Shown one piece after another: positions 10,250 to 23,110 of a DNA stretch of 64,000 nucleotides. The translations under genes and the position numbers were made by a program. The stretch's first letter is position 1. Every line of letters starts with the position of its first letter. The stretch is taken from positions 17,755,501-17,819,500 of the forward strand of contig NC_092601.1 of NCBI RefSeq assembly GCF_047663525.1, read 5' to 3'. Below the pieces are notes generated by a model. The model was given only the letters and a program-made list of their open reading frames with translations, was not told where the DNA came from and ran no database searches. Source of the stretch: Anas platyrhynchos (taxonomy: Eukaryota > Chordata > Aves > Anseriformes > Anatidae).

Positions 10250-10560
10250 ACTCAAAAGGATGTATTTCAATCAGCTCCCGATTGTTAGGATTTATTAGGC
10301 TGAACCCAAGGGCAGGCATGGAAGCTAATTAGAATTATTATTTTCAGGTGACAACTATAAGGAGCTCTCAGGGACATATTCAGCCCTTCATTTTAAGGCC
10401 GAGGTACAATTTTCAGGGTTGTTTTCTGAGATCATTTAATGGGATGGTTCTTTTTAATAATGCAGAGGGGTTGCGGTGGGAAGAGGAGGAAAACCAGACC
10501 CCACTGAGAAATTTGGGGGGATAAACAAACAAAAGGATGTTAATAAGGGGGGTGGATTAT
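10250..10560. promoter_or_regulatory. AT-rich non-coding block; candidate conserved element
   Basis: The block contains TTTATTAGG, GCTAATTAGAATTATTATTTTC and TTTTTAATAATGC-type words, typical of homeodomain-rich enhancers, and no coding signal. Inferred from composition only. Confidence 0.25.
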
Positions 10561-12958
10561 TGCACTGAAAGCTGCCATGGAGCCAATTTCTGGCCCAGCA
10601 CAGCCACTTCAGTGCACCCAAATTCCTGAGTTGATCACAGAGGTGGAGTACAGGGCTCAGAGCCCATCACAGCTTCATTTGTGTTATTTCTGTGGGTTCT
10701 TTATCTGGCAGAGCCACAAGCACCATTCCTCCCTCTCTCTCTTTACACTGCTGTCTTGGTGCATCCAGCCCCAGCCAACGGTGAAGCTGAGGTCCACAAC
10801 GGGGGTCAGGATGGTGCAAAGCCACTGCCACAGAGCAGCCACCAATGGGCAGATGCCATCGCTGGAGCATCTTGTGCAAAGCCAGTGCCATGCCAGGAGG
10901 TCTTTGGGTCTCTGGAGCCAACCCAAATTTTTCCAGCCATGCAGACAGACCAGGACACATCCCTCTGTGTAGGGGCATCCTGCCTTGGTGCGGGGCTTTG
11001 TGGGGTTTCTCCCAGCACCCTGTCTCTCTAGAAACCTTGGTGTATCAGGGGCAGCAGTGTCCTCATGTGCTACTGAGCCATTGGGGCCGGCACCTTCTCT
11101 GCTGAGCAGCCACCACCGCCCTCAGCTCAGGGCACGGAGAGGAACCAAGAAGCAAATTATTTACGCAGAAACAACCTACTCAGCGGTTGTTAGCCCGGCT
11201 CCGAGGAGCTCACTGCTCCTAATGACGTCTCCAGAGCCTTGCTGGGAGGGAATATTAAAGAGAAGAGCAAGAAAACAAGCCGGTTGTCTTTGGTGACTGA
11301 CTGATGCCAACGGACTGCAACTTGCTAAGCATTTTCAGATAACATTTGCAGTTGACGACTTGACATTTGGAAACCCTGAGGACCTGGAAGTAGGTGGAGG
11401 AAATTTCCACTCGCGAAGGCTGAAGTGCATTAAACTGCTTTTGATCGGAGCTGTCTAGAAAGCTTGGGACGTATGAACAGACAAACACACGTAGTTCAGG
11501 GACGCCTTCACCTCTAAGAGCAAAAAGCAAGTCGGTGTTAACACAGGACACGGAGGCATCCAAGCTGCAGCAGGGTTAAGTGCCTATATTTTGGGTATCA
11601 GGCTAAGGGCCACATCCTGGCATTACTGAGGGCACTGTGAGGTACTGAGGAGCCCCAAATCCTGGCTGAGGATGGAGGAAGTCAGCAGATCCTCCTGCTC
11701 CACCACCCATACTTGCAGCCCCACAGATATAGCCGGGAGGAGGTGGCTGCTGCATGGTGACCTCTGTCTCCATCTCTCCCCTGACGGTTCTGGGGCAATG
11801 AGCTGAGCACCTGAAACATCCCCACTGGCTTTTGGACATTTAGGCTCTAAATGTCTTGCTGTGGGACCTCGGTGTCCTTTGGTCGTGCAAAAGGAGAAAA
11901 CCAAAAAGCTTCCCCAAGCCCTCGAAAAAGAGTCTGCGAGGAGGAAATGAAACCAAATCAATTGCTTGCGAAGAGCAAGAGAATATTTCACTTCTGCATC
12001 ACAGGACACATTCTGCTCTGACACTCACCATCTTCTCCCCCTGCCTCAGTTTCTCCTTTCAGAAAAAGGGGCTCAGCATGCTCTGACAAGCATCAGGAGG
12101 CAGCTTCTCTCAGGACCTCTGTAGGATCTACATATCCATCTTTGGGGGCCCTCTGCTGGCAGCCTCTTTTTCCAGGAGCACAGCAGAACCCTGCAGAGAT
12201 GGGCAGGGGGACATGGATCTTTCTTTCTTTTCGTAGAAGAATAATTAGATGCACGGACAGAGCTGCTGAAGGACATCACTTGTCACAAGCAGTCCTGGTC
12301 TTCACCAAGGTCATTTTAGCCATGTACACAGCCTTAGCTGTGCACTAGGAATATTTGTGTTCTTCTATTTAATTTGCATGAAAACCTGTGCAATTCCAGC
12401 AAGCTTTGCATCACTTGACCCTGCTAATCCTCCCTTGCCTTCCCTTTCAGCTCAGATATCACATCAGAGGTGCCAGGGGAACGGAGGGACCTCGTGGCTC
12501 AGGTCTCCTCAAACCCATCATCCCTCAGCAAAAGCCTCTCTTCCAACTGTTAAGAACCCATTCTCCAGGTTGCATTTTTATTTTATCACCTATTAATACT
12601 TACTTCTTCGTGCCTCAGCATTGTCTTTTAGCACAGATGATTCATTTCTCTTCATCCACTGAAATATCCCCCAAATGTTACTTAACCAAAAGCCAGCCAA
12701 AGAAGAAATGCATTTTTCTTTTGTGGAGGAAACCAGTTCCCCTACCAACAAAAAAAATATCAAGACAAGCAGGTTCAATGTGCCTTTGTAAGTCTGGATT
12801 GGACTCAGTCCTATTTTCATCCCATTATTCTTTCCTTCACAATTTGTCTAAAGCTTTGCAGACTGTGAAAGGCCAGTCGCTGCCTGGATTGCTTTTCCTC
12901 CTCCTTTCATACGGAGTACTCTGTTTGCCATTCTTCAGTTATGTGAACCACTCCTGAA
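10561..12958. other. No gene recognised
   Basis: Open frames crowd both strands at 10577-11105 and 12388-12957 (up to 189 codons), but they overlap in several frames and have no recognisable domain, so I treat them as chance. A CRE-like TGACGTCT lies at 11223-11230. The best single signal here is a reverse-strand CTCF-like site at 12145-12159, listed separately. Confidence 0.45.
12145..12159 (-). promoter_or_regulatory. CTCF-like site
   Basis: Plus-strand GGGGCCCTCTGCTGG matches the reverse of the CTCF core CCASYAGRGGGCRSY at 14 of 15 positions; only the third base differs. It is the closest core match I found in the window. Binding is inferred. Confidence 0.5.
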
Positions 12959-12998
12959 TGACACATCTGTGAAAAGATTTTGCCAACAGAGATTTGTC

Positions 12999-13017
12999 TT
13001 TTTTTTTTTTTTTTTTT
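12999..13017. repeat. T19 homopolymer
   Basis: Nineteen consecutive T on the plus strand. No polyadenylation signal is evident at the expected spacing on the minus strand, so I do not read it as a retrocopy tail. Confidence 0.9.
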
Positions 13018-13238
13018 GGCCAACTCCAGCCCCTTCAGGATCTCTTTGCAGAGACTCCCCGATTTCCTACACCAAGGTCTGCTTCAGACTTGAGTTACTT
13101 TCATACACCTGAGTACTCTTTAGCCACCCTGTGCTTCCTGCCCCTCATAGGACCATTCTTGCTGTTGAAAACAGAGAAAGTTTTCAAAAACCAAGACTTC
13201 TGAAGGTTTCTGGTTGTACAACTTGACATGAGCCCTGA

Positions 13239-13253
13239 GCACCAGGGGGGTCT
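13239..13253 (+). promoter_or_regulatory. Weak CTCF-like site
   Basis: GCACCAGGGGGGTCT matches 12 of 15 core positions in the forward direction. It lies about 1.1 kb from the reverse site at 12145, so the two would point away from each other. Confidence 0.25.
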
Positions 13254-13597
13254 CTCCCATATCGCTCCCTCCCACACAGCTCAGAGGATTTTTGACTCTG
13301 AAACACATAATCCAAAAAGGCTCAGAGCATCCTCACCCCAGGTACATCACCTTTTGTTCCTTATAAGCCTGGGTTTCCTTACCCTTTTTCCTTGGAGACC
13401 CCACTTCCAGCAGCCGCACAGCAGAGCCCCAGCCTGGGCTTGCTCGCCCTGCCCATCTCTGCTCCCGGTGGCTTTCGGGAGATGACATGACTTCAGTACC
13501 GAATACAGGGGAAAAAAAAAAATAACAAACCAAGAGACAAGAGTAACGAACACGGCAGAAAGCACTATAAAAAGACCTATGAAGAGACTAATGACAC

Positions 13598-13607
13598 TGT
13601 TTAAACA
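13598..13607. promoter_or_regulatory. Palindromic forkhead-type site TGTTTAAACA
   Basis: Two overlapping TAAACA words face each other in a perfect 10-bp palindrome. Short enough to be chance. Confidence 0.3.
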
Positions 13608-15960
13608 AAGTTGTCTCCTGTGATAGTGCTAAATCCTTTTTATGACCTTTCAGCCTTTCAGAACAGTTTATAAGACAATTTTCTGTTTGCTAGGCTTACT
13701 GACAAACAGCCGGTAACTGCTTATGCTGGTACCAGGAGTCCCATTACAGAACAAATAAAGTCTATTTTACTATTTCCCCCCCCTCTTATAAAACACGGAA
13801 CCATTCCCCTCCCAAGCTGGTCCACCAGAGGAGGGGAAAAGCATTTGGAGAAAAGGAAGCGTTCTCCAAGAGCAGCATCACAGGAGGCAGCAAGAGTTGC
13901 TGGGGGAGATAAAGCATGCGATCACTGCATAAATGATGCTTTGATCACAAAAAGCAAAGAGCAAGAAGACAGTTTTAATGGTCTGAAAACACATGAAAAG
14001 CAAATGTAGGAAGCAGCTTTGATACACAAGACAGTGGCACAGTATTTATTTTGTGACCTTTAACAAGTACGGGCAGTGCAACAACAAGCTAATTTGGTGG
14101 AATAAAAAAATAAAATCAAAAGGAGATGGAAAAATTAACCCAAGAGCTTCATGGCAGAGGGAGGAGAGGAGCAGACAGGGCTAGAAGCACCTCTGCTGAC
14201 TGCTGGCACGCTGGGGACAGAGCCCTGCAAAATGCTTTGTGCCCCCACCAAGAACAGCAGGTGCCCAATAGTTCCCATGGACAGGGAATTTGGGAAATCA
14301 CTTGGCAGAACCCCAGAATGAAAGCACACTTACAGCAAGTGTTAGAGGTTGTATCTGCACACAGCCCAAAGGGAGATTTTGTGGGGGATGCCTCAGCAGC
14401 CAGGTGGGGAGGGTGAGGGGGAGAGAATTTGAAGGGTCGGAGGGGAGCAGTGAGAGCATTGACCGGGAATTAAGTTTTCAAAACAATTTTGAATATTATT
14501 GAAGAAAAAAAAAAGAGCAAGATGTGCATGTGAATCTTTCAAGTCTTCTCAACAAGATGTTTAAAGTTGACAAATTGAGAGCTATGGAATTAACAAGTTT
14601 CATTCTGCACATGCATCAGGCATTAGAGGCCCAAGAGCACACACAAGCTCCTGCACTGGTGCATATGCCATTAAGGTGCCTCTCCTCAGGACTCTGCCCT
14701 GGCCATTTGCACCACTGTTTCATTCTCACAAGGATAAGGTAGAAAGTCTTTCAATCCCCAGTACCTATTTCTGCTTTAACCCTGCAGAAAGAGCACTTGC
14801 TGCATGCCATTATCTCACCGAGAGCACAAAACACCCCATGGGAGAGAGAAAACTTCCCGCACAGACCACCAAGGCCAACCCCTACCTTAGACAAATGGTC
14901 TGAGCAAGTTGCTGGAAACTGATGGATTTGGCCAAAAATTTCTAAGCAGTGAACGTCCCACATGGAGGAAAAAAAAAAAAAAAAAGGGCATGATAAACAG
15001 TCACAAAAAGACAGTGCCCATCAGCTAATTTATACCCCATGAATAATTCAGCCACATCTATTAAAAAAGCTTCAGCTGACTGGAAACACAGAGAAGAGTT
15101 GGTCTGGAGGTAGGGAGGAGTGCCGGCCACCCCAGAGGCCTCTCCCTCTTCCTGTGGGCTCTTGAACTGCACCAACTGGATCTGGAGGCTGAAAGATGAA
15201 GAGAAGTGGTGGAGAGGAGCCCAGGAGATAAGAGCACAAGGAGCTCCTCCACCTCTAAGCGCATCCTCCAGCTGATGCCTCAGGCTTTCTATGGAAGAAC
15301 TCAGCACTCAGCCATCACAGCCCAAGTGAGGATGAAACCCCACGAGAGGCTGCCACAATCCATTTTGGGGCAGCAGGGACCTGGCCAGAAGGAATCATCC
15401 CCCGTGCTCTGGGCCACAAGCAGTGTTTAACTCCCTGCGCTTGGCCTTCAGGTTCTTCTCACACCACAGAAGTTGGAGGTGTTTCAAAAGCAAACCTATT
15501 TTCCAGCACTTTCTACCCCTATTTTTTCTCTTAAAATCATAACAAACTTCCAGAGACCCTGGGACTGAAGGGGCTCCCTCCTTCCAGCTCTCTGCAGCCA
15601 CCTTCCAGGGTGCTCAGGCAGCTTTCCACGGGATGCGAGAGCAGGACCCATGGCCACCCTGCAGGACAGTACAGAGCTGGTACCATGGCAATACGTAAAT
15701 ACTGCAGCAACCTCCTCCTCTGAAGTGCTTTGTGAGCAGGAAGAAGCCAGAGCCCATCTGAATCATCAGGACCTCTGGAAACTCATCACAGCCAGCAGAA
15801 GTCAAATCTCACTCTTCCTCACAATACGCAGCAAGCCATGGAGGCTGTTGCCTTCTCTCATCCAAACTTTGCATTTATGTAACCTTAGAGAAAGCTCTGG
15901 GCCTTCATCTTCCTAAGCAAAGCTTCACTTCAGTCCACTATAAGCAAGTTTTTTTTTTTT

Positions 15961-17570
15961 CCTCCTCTTTTCTTCCAGAGAGCTCAGCATTTCTCAAACC
16001 AGGGTTTTCAACCTGAAATGGGGTCATAAAACCTTCTTAGTGGGGTTACCAGCCCCTGGCCACTTTGTGTTTGTTCCAGATAATCTGCAAGGCTGAGTTC
16101 ACGGCAGAATTTTTGTTGTTGTGGCAGGATGGAAGAGCATAATTTGATTTAAATTTATCTTTGTTAGCCAGCAAATTTGTCTGCCTCCTCTGTTGGCCAG
16201 CATTATCGTTTTGTCAGGGCCAGTAGGAAATATCTGCAAAGCGTTGTGCTGGCAGCAACAAAAAAAAATCTGTTCCACAGATAAGTGTGGGATAACAGTG
16301 GGAGCAAGAGGGGGTCAAATGAGACAAAATTGGTTCGTGACCCTAAGAAATAGGGTGAGAGACCTGCAAGGCTGCCCCCCTTCTGGTACGCACTGTGCGG
16401 TGCAAGCTCACGTGTTCCAGCCAAAACTTCATTTTGTCTCAGGTAACAAGGGCACAGGAAGGAGGAGGTGCAGCACCAGCCCCCCTGCAGTAAGACAAGG
16501 GACTGCCTGGAAAAACCAAAAGAAACCTTGTGCTGTTTGCTGGGGGCTTGGAGCTGCCCTGGCTGCTTCCCAGCCCTTTTCCTTGCATCACCTTGGCCCA
16601 AGAAACGTCCCATACAGGCGACATTGCCAGGGATGCTTTTTTCTCTGCTTTCAGGCTCCTTTCTATTGTCACTGGGGTCTAAAGCAGCGTTAGTAGGGCA
16701 GTGACAGAAGCCTCATACATATTAAGTATACTGAGGGTGAAAAGCTTAATAAACCATCACATCTGGAGCCTTCTTTCCCTCTCCACAGTCATGTCTGCCT
16801 TGACTTATTCCTGCTCTATAGAGGAAATGGCAGGATTTAATAATCTTTTATTAGTATGTCAGCTTTTTAAATGGTCAAAGCATTATTCATAGGGCAGGTT
16901 AAAAAAAAAAAAAGGAAACGCAGCACATTTAGTTGAAATACTACTTGTTCCAGCCAATGAAAGGGTTGAGATAAATACAGCTATGTGTTCCTGGCCCCTT
17001 TCTGTCACATCTGGAGAGGAGCCGTCACACTTTCTCTCCCAAACCAGCCTCATTTTTACTTCATTTCCATGCTTCATGCCCCTGTCACTCCGTGAAGCAG
17101 CTCTCTGGGAGTTTGGGATCTCATGCCCTCGAGCTGCAGGAGAGGCTCTGGTTCCACCAGCTTTAAGACAAAAGATGGGTTGCACAGATACAAGATGGAA
17201 GTCTCAAGCATTTCTGCTAAGTTCAGGTCTGCTCCACCTTTACCTATTATTGCTTTTACTCCCCATTTCTTTGTTTCACCTATGCCTGTTTTTTATTTTT
17301 TAAAGTTACCGAAAGCCTTTGTTTTCACAGTTCTTTTGCCACCCGACATTGTGACCAGACCTGAAGAGTTGGTTTTCAGGCAGAGGGGGATATTTTCTCT
17401 CCACCCAGTGTCTTGCTTCGAACTTCTTTAATTAAAAGCACCAACAAGCTTGTGAAACAAAGCCTCGTAGCAAATGCATGAAATTAAGTTGCCTGAAACA
17501 GACCTTCCAGAAAAATACATTTATATTATATAAAGATAAATGAGTAAATGTTTTTCCTCATGCTTGCTCA
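15961..17570. other. No gene recognised; possible worn transposon end near 15985-16050
   Basis: Around 15985-16050 the words TTTCTCAAACC and ATGGGGTCATAAAACC resemble ends of old hAT-type (Charlie-like) elements, but I see no matching inverted end, so this is a weak hint. An A-run lies near 16900. Remaining frames (up to 166 codons at 16193-16693) are unrecognisable. Confidence 0.35.
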
Positions 17571-20500
17571 GAAGGATTAGAAAATATCACCCTCGTTTTT
17601 CCCCATATTTAATTTTCTGATCAACCCCACATCTTTTACTCCACCTTCCAGATTTTGGGGTTCTGCTTTCAGCTGCAAAAGCTGAAAGGCAGCATCTGCT
17701 CCCAGGTTCTTTCTGGCTCGGATGGGAAAAGCTAGAAAACCTGTTCCCATCACAGTCCCAGCCCAGACACAAGATGTTCCCTGATGCATCCATGTTTCAA
17801 GGGCTCATTAAGAACAGACCTTCTGAAACTTGGAGGCTTACCCTTCATTACTGACTACACTGTCCTGGAAGCCTATTACCTTTAATTGGCACACAGTTGC
17901 ACCGAAAACACGGAGCTGGCTCCACTCTAATCCATGCAAGCACTGCCTCTAGATTTCGATGGAGGCAGCTTCTTACCCCAGAGCCTCTTAGAAGTAAATC
18001 TTATTTAGGTCAGCAGTGACATTTTCCTTTCTGAAATAGTAGGCCAAACGCCAACGAAATTGGAGCACATTAGTTGGAGCAGTCAAGGGATTTACTTTAC
18101 AATACTATGTATTACACCCATGTGAACACTAAAAAAAAATGTGACCCTGCTGTATTGAACTTCCAACAACTTATTCATTGGTGCTGGGTGAACACAAGAG
18201 TTTCCATTCCGGAGGAAACCTAGGTTACTGTTAAAAGAAATCCCCTTTAGCCCCACTTGGAACAAAGACCTACACTAAGGCTTCCCATCAAAGTCTCAAT
18301 TCAGTAACAGGCATACAAGCTCTTCAGCTAACAGAATATACCTGAGAAGACTTTATGAATGTCCAAATGGAGAGCTTAGCTGTCAAAAAGTTGTATTTCT
18401 GTAAAAATCAGCATGTTTTTATGATGTGTTTTAATGCAAATAAAAGCACCAGCTTGGATGGGGAGAAGCCCTGCCCCAGGAGGGTTTCAGCTGCCAGGAC
18501 ATGCTGCAGCCCTCTGCAAGGGGAGGGTGATGACACTTTAAAGTTATTGAATCCTCTCAAACCTCATTTTTTATACCCTGATCAACAAGATGGATGAATG
18601 ATACAACTGACAATGTCTTTTTGCATTAAATGCTAGAGAAACCCCGCATCCTTCAAGCTCCTCTGATGGGAATCAGGCCATCCTGGCCTTAATCAGGAAT
18701 GATTATTATTAATTCAAGAGATTGTCAACTTGGCCCAGGGACTGCACACCCAAACTGCTTTCTTCCTATCCTTCAGCCCAAAGAAGGGAGTAGATAAGCA
18801 GGGGGATCTAGGATCAGTTGTAACTGAGGGATTCCCAGGATCTCAACACAATTCGCACCTACTGTTTCTTCTCAGCCAAAGCCTGTGCTCTTCTCTTTGC
18901 CTCTTTCTGCAGCAACGTCACCCAGAATCTACAGCAGGACCTTCAGTGACAGTGCCTGTTCTTCAGTGATTACCTGTGACAAACCCTCCTTCCAAAAGCC
19001 AGTTGACCATACTAGCCAAGCAGAGCTGCTTGGGACTGGGAAGATGGTGATCAGACAAGAGCTGGAATCAGTTAATGATTGAACAGTGCTGGATTTGTGC
19101 TGGGAGCCCAATATTTTAGCAACAACTTGAACAAACACCCCTTGACAGGCACAATCCTGATGATATCGCTGCACAAATTCTCACAAGGAAATGTTCCAAA
19201 ACCAAGTTTGACTTGAATGACAGAAAACAAGCTCCTGCCTAAACCCAAATTACTGACAGCAATTGATCAATCCATGTAGCTTTATTAGCATAGCCTGACT
19301 GCAGGCTTCTTCCCAACAGCATCTTGAATCAATAGCTTAATTGCCTTCCTGGCTTGTTTTGCTTCTGGTTAAATTCCCTGATTAATCCTGCAGACTCAGG
19401 GAGGCTGAATGAGTTAAACCTGGACAGACCAAGCAGGATGGGCCCTTGGATCTCCACCTGGGAGCAGGCAAGATCAGCAGGCCGGATACACCAGGGGAAC
19501 ACCACGGTGCCCAGGGACCCATCAATGCGGCATTATTGCCTAGGAAAAGAGAGAGGTGGATTTGCACATGCACGTGCATGAAGACACACTGACAGGCAAC
19601 ACGTCCCTCGCTGGAGATGCTTCCCATGACACTATTGCTGCTTCTCGACTGTCTTTTCTTCCCTATTTAATCCTTGCACCTGGAAACAGCCTGGCACCAG
19701 CCGATCTATACTTGCTCTCAAGCAATGGTCTTTAAACATTGATCACTATCACTGATAGCCTGTTTCCTACTTTTCACCTATCTAAAAGCACATGTTGCCT
19801 GCAACTCAACCGTGGCAGCTTTGAGGGGGCTTTTTAAACCACCCACTGTATCCTTTGTTAAGGCAGCTCTTTCCAGATAAGACAACTGGCTCAGAAGCGT
19901 CATTAATCCTGTAAATAAGATGTCCCTGTTAGACAACTTCTGTCACGTCTTAGACATTTGTTAGAAAGTGGCAATGCTTTTGTGCCTCTCCGCTAAGTAT
20001 TAATCTTCTAGAAAGGCTAGGGGAGCTATTTTAAGTGTGACCTGCAAAGTAAAGACAGTCATTGAGTGTTTTTATTACTTAGATCCAGAGAACAGGTAAG
20101 GAACTGGGCTGTTTGTTTTTCCTACTTGGAGCTAATGGAGGTGAGGATATTTGTGGCCCTTGAGGATACAGCTTTCGATTCCTGAAAGGCTACACAAAGG
20201 GTGAGAGATGGTAAATCTATTCTAACTAGTAGACTTCTAGTTACCAAGAAATTGTAACCAATTAGTGGTCAATCATAGAAGGTTAAATTGCAAAAGAGAT
20301 TTTGGTTGACTAGAGAACATTTGTAAGGTGTTAAGGAAGCAGTGAGTGAAGACACCGACTCACAGAGTTGGATGTGATAAAGCCTAACAGCCCTAATGTC
20401 TAACGTTAAAAACAAGACAGAAAAAAGGTGACAAACCAAAGCAATACCTCACCGATCAGCCTTTCCTCAGGTGGCTCAGCAGGGGCTGGGGTTGACAAGC
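17571..20500. other. No gene recognised
   Basis: Long unique-looking stretch with few open frames; 19630-21430 is almost free of them. An exact octamer ATGCAAAT (POU-type) lies at 18434-18441. Nothing else stands out. Confidence 0.5.
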
Positions 20501-22980
20501 AGGGACACTTTTCATTGATCACACTTCCCAACAGCTCCTAATGGCAGTGTGATCTCATCGCTCCCAATAAACCTCAGTGCATTGTGGGCACAGGTCCCAA
20601 AAGGCGACCTGAGCATCATGAACATTCCCCCAGATGCAGATCTGCATCCACAAAGCATCACATAAAGGGTTTTATCCCTGTAATTACTCCACCACAGTCT
20701 TAGGGGAACACCTTGTGTTTGCAGCAGCCGCTGCAGTGCTGGTCAGGCTGTGAGCAGCTGGCCGCAGAGCCACGGCGAGATGAAGCCCAGGTCCCTGGTT
20801 CTATTAGCACCCAAGGACAACCAAGAAAGGACCACAGGTTGCTTTCTTTGGAAAACCATCATCTGAGAAATTTCTAGCCATGCCATTTGGGAGCAGAGGA
20901 AGGATTTTCAGAATGAAAGCAGCTTAGTTACACATCTGAGACAAAGTTCTTCCCAGACAGGAGACATGTACTTGTCTGCGTGTCATCTAACTTGTATTTA
21001 AACCCTGTTCTGAGGGCATTTTATTTCAAGAGGGTTTAAACTTACAGGCTGCACTGGAGAGTATTTCATCCTTAAAATACTCCTCCAGACAGGAAGGTTT
21101 TCTTACCAAAGGTTACAAGAAACCGGCTTCTGACATTTAATCATGGTGATTTGCTTCAGCAGGCTGGTATAAAGTACCACTCAGCATAAATAAAGACATC
21201 AATCTGGCTGAAATTTCCCAACTGCTCCAATTTCATAGGGCTAAGGATGAGTAATGCTCCATTCTTGACTCCATTTGGAGCATCTCATGGACGAGGTGGT
21301 CCCTATGGTGAATTTGGGGCCTTCCGTGCACACTGCAAGAGAAGCATCCAATTCCTCCTAAAGCCATTAAGGGGCAAGAGTCTGCTCCAGGGTGTTTGTA
21401 CCACACTGTATGGGGTCACCACTTGATGCTCTCATGTGTGACAGCAGCAGTTATGGCCATGCCCAGATAGAAGAGTGGATTTAGTTGATTTAGGGCTGCT
21501 GCTTACAGTAGGACAGGCAGTGGGACAGGGGGAGCACAAATACAGCAAGAACATGCCGAGGAGATTCTGGACTGGCAGAGCAAAATGACACATGTAAATC
21601 TGTTTCATTGGAAGAGACCTCACTATTTGAATAAGTTTAATATTAAACCGATCCAAACATTGGAACAAGCCCAATTATCAAGGCAGTTCACATGCGCAGG
21701 CACATAGGGCGTGATGCACCTTCAGCGCTGTTGCCACGGTTTGCTACCAGCTCATCGTGGCTTTGAAAATTGCTCTGAAAGTTTACAGTAAAGAAAATAA
21801 AACAAAACACCAGGAAAGGTCACTAAAACAGCAGGCAGGAAGATGCTCAGGACACACTTGCTGGCCTCTGAACTTTGATCTTTTCATGAGCAAGGTGCGC
21901 CTCTCCACTGACCCCTACTTCAGCCACTGGAGCCTCCATCCATCCTCATGTTTAAGAATATTCACTATTTCAGAGTTTTTATTTCATAACAAACTGTGAA
22001 GATCCCAGTCAGAGAAGCAGGATTACAAAACCATTCACTGTTTGTCATTTTACTGCAAAACCCCTGTTTTTTTAGGCCACAGCATTCACAGGCCGCTGCC
22101 CACCACCAGACACATTAGCTGAAGGTCACAGGCAATGCTGCTGAGGTCTCAGGAAGCTCTGCGGGGCTTGACTCCAGGCAGACTTCATGTCAGAGATGTG
22201 GACTTATTTCTCTGTTGCCCCTAGATAATGGCCTACAAGCCAGAACAACCAAGGGCCCTACAATAAGGCACCTTAAGCAACACCAAACAGCTACACAAGG
22301 AGCAGGCCCAAACAATTCAGCCTTTGCCTCATTAAAACCTGAGCACTGATGTTGCATGCAAGGTTGAAGACTCTCAAAGGGCAGCTTTTGTAGGAGAATT
22401 AAGCACTGAGAGGAACATGGAGGGCCCACAGAGCCCAGGCGACATTCCAAAAAAAAAAGTCTTTTGTTGCCCAGAGGACAGATGGCTCTGACCCTACTAT
22501 AGAGGAGCTCCTCATGCTGCCATCGTTCATTTCACAGGAGGAAGAAAACATCCGTGACCAGGTGGGTTTGTCTCTCAGAGAAGCACTATGTACAACATGT
22601 TAGAGTAAGCCAAGAAGCAGTGGGCAGTCTCTGGAACACCATACAAGAGGACTGCCCCCAGCCAGCTGTGCAGAGAGGACACATAACAAGGCCAGCCCCA
22701 CTCCTGGGTCAGGGTGGCTGCTGCAATCACTCCTGCTCACAGACAGAACAACTGGACAACTCCTCTTGCCGAATGATTTCTGCAAGAGGCAGTGGAAGAA
22801 GCATCAAAGCCACCACTAGCTTAGCATGGGAGGGAGAGCAGCAAGGCATAAATACAGATGTCCCAGGAGAGAGCCAGGCAGCTTTGCAGCCCAGCTCCCT
22901 GCACAGCTCCTCAGCTGCCTCATTTAGGAGGAGAGACAAAAGGTTGCATTACCCCACTCAGCCCTGGAGCAAGAGATAAT
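20501..22980. other. No gene recognised
   Basis: Ordinary mixed sequence. The largest frame is 141 codons (22554-22979, plus), overlapped by minus-strand frames and without recognisable features. Confidence 0.5.
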
Positions 22981-23110
22981 TAGTAGCTCATTGTTTTAAA
23001 TCCTAATAAGTGTTCCCCAAACTAACTAGCCGTGTTGGACATAATGTAAATGACTCTGAAGAAAACACGATTTGTGGAGCAGTCTAATTAGATGGCCATG
23101 AGAGCAAGGA
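22981..23110. promoter_or_regulatory. Short AT-rich block with TCTAATTAGA palindrome
   Basis: Contains GATAATTAGTAG at the left and a perfect TCTAATTAGA palindrome at 23083-23092, followed directly by ATGGCCAT (YY1-like). A small candidate homeodomain-bound element; inference only. Confidence 0.25.

Larger units (their letters stand above)
13018..15960. other. No gene recognised; several homopolymers
   Basis: Contains a forkhead-type palindrome TGTTTAAACA at 13598-13607, an A17 run at 14969-14985 and a T run near 15949-15960. Open frames (at most 121 codons) overlap on both strands and are not recognisable. Confidence 0.45.

Noticed and set aside
11223-11230. CRE-like TGACGTCT
   Set aside because: One mismatch to the CRE and no supporting context.
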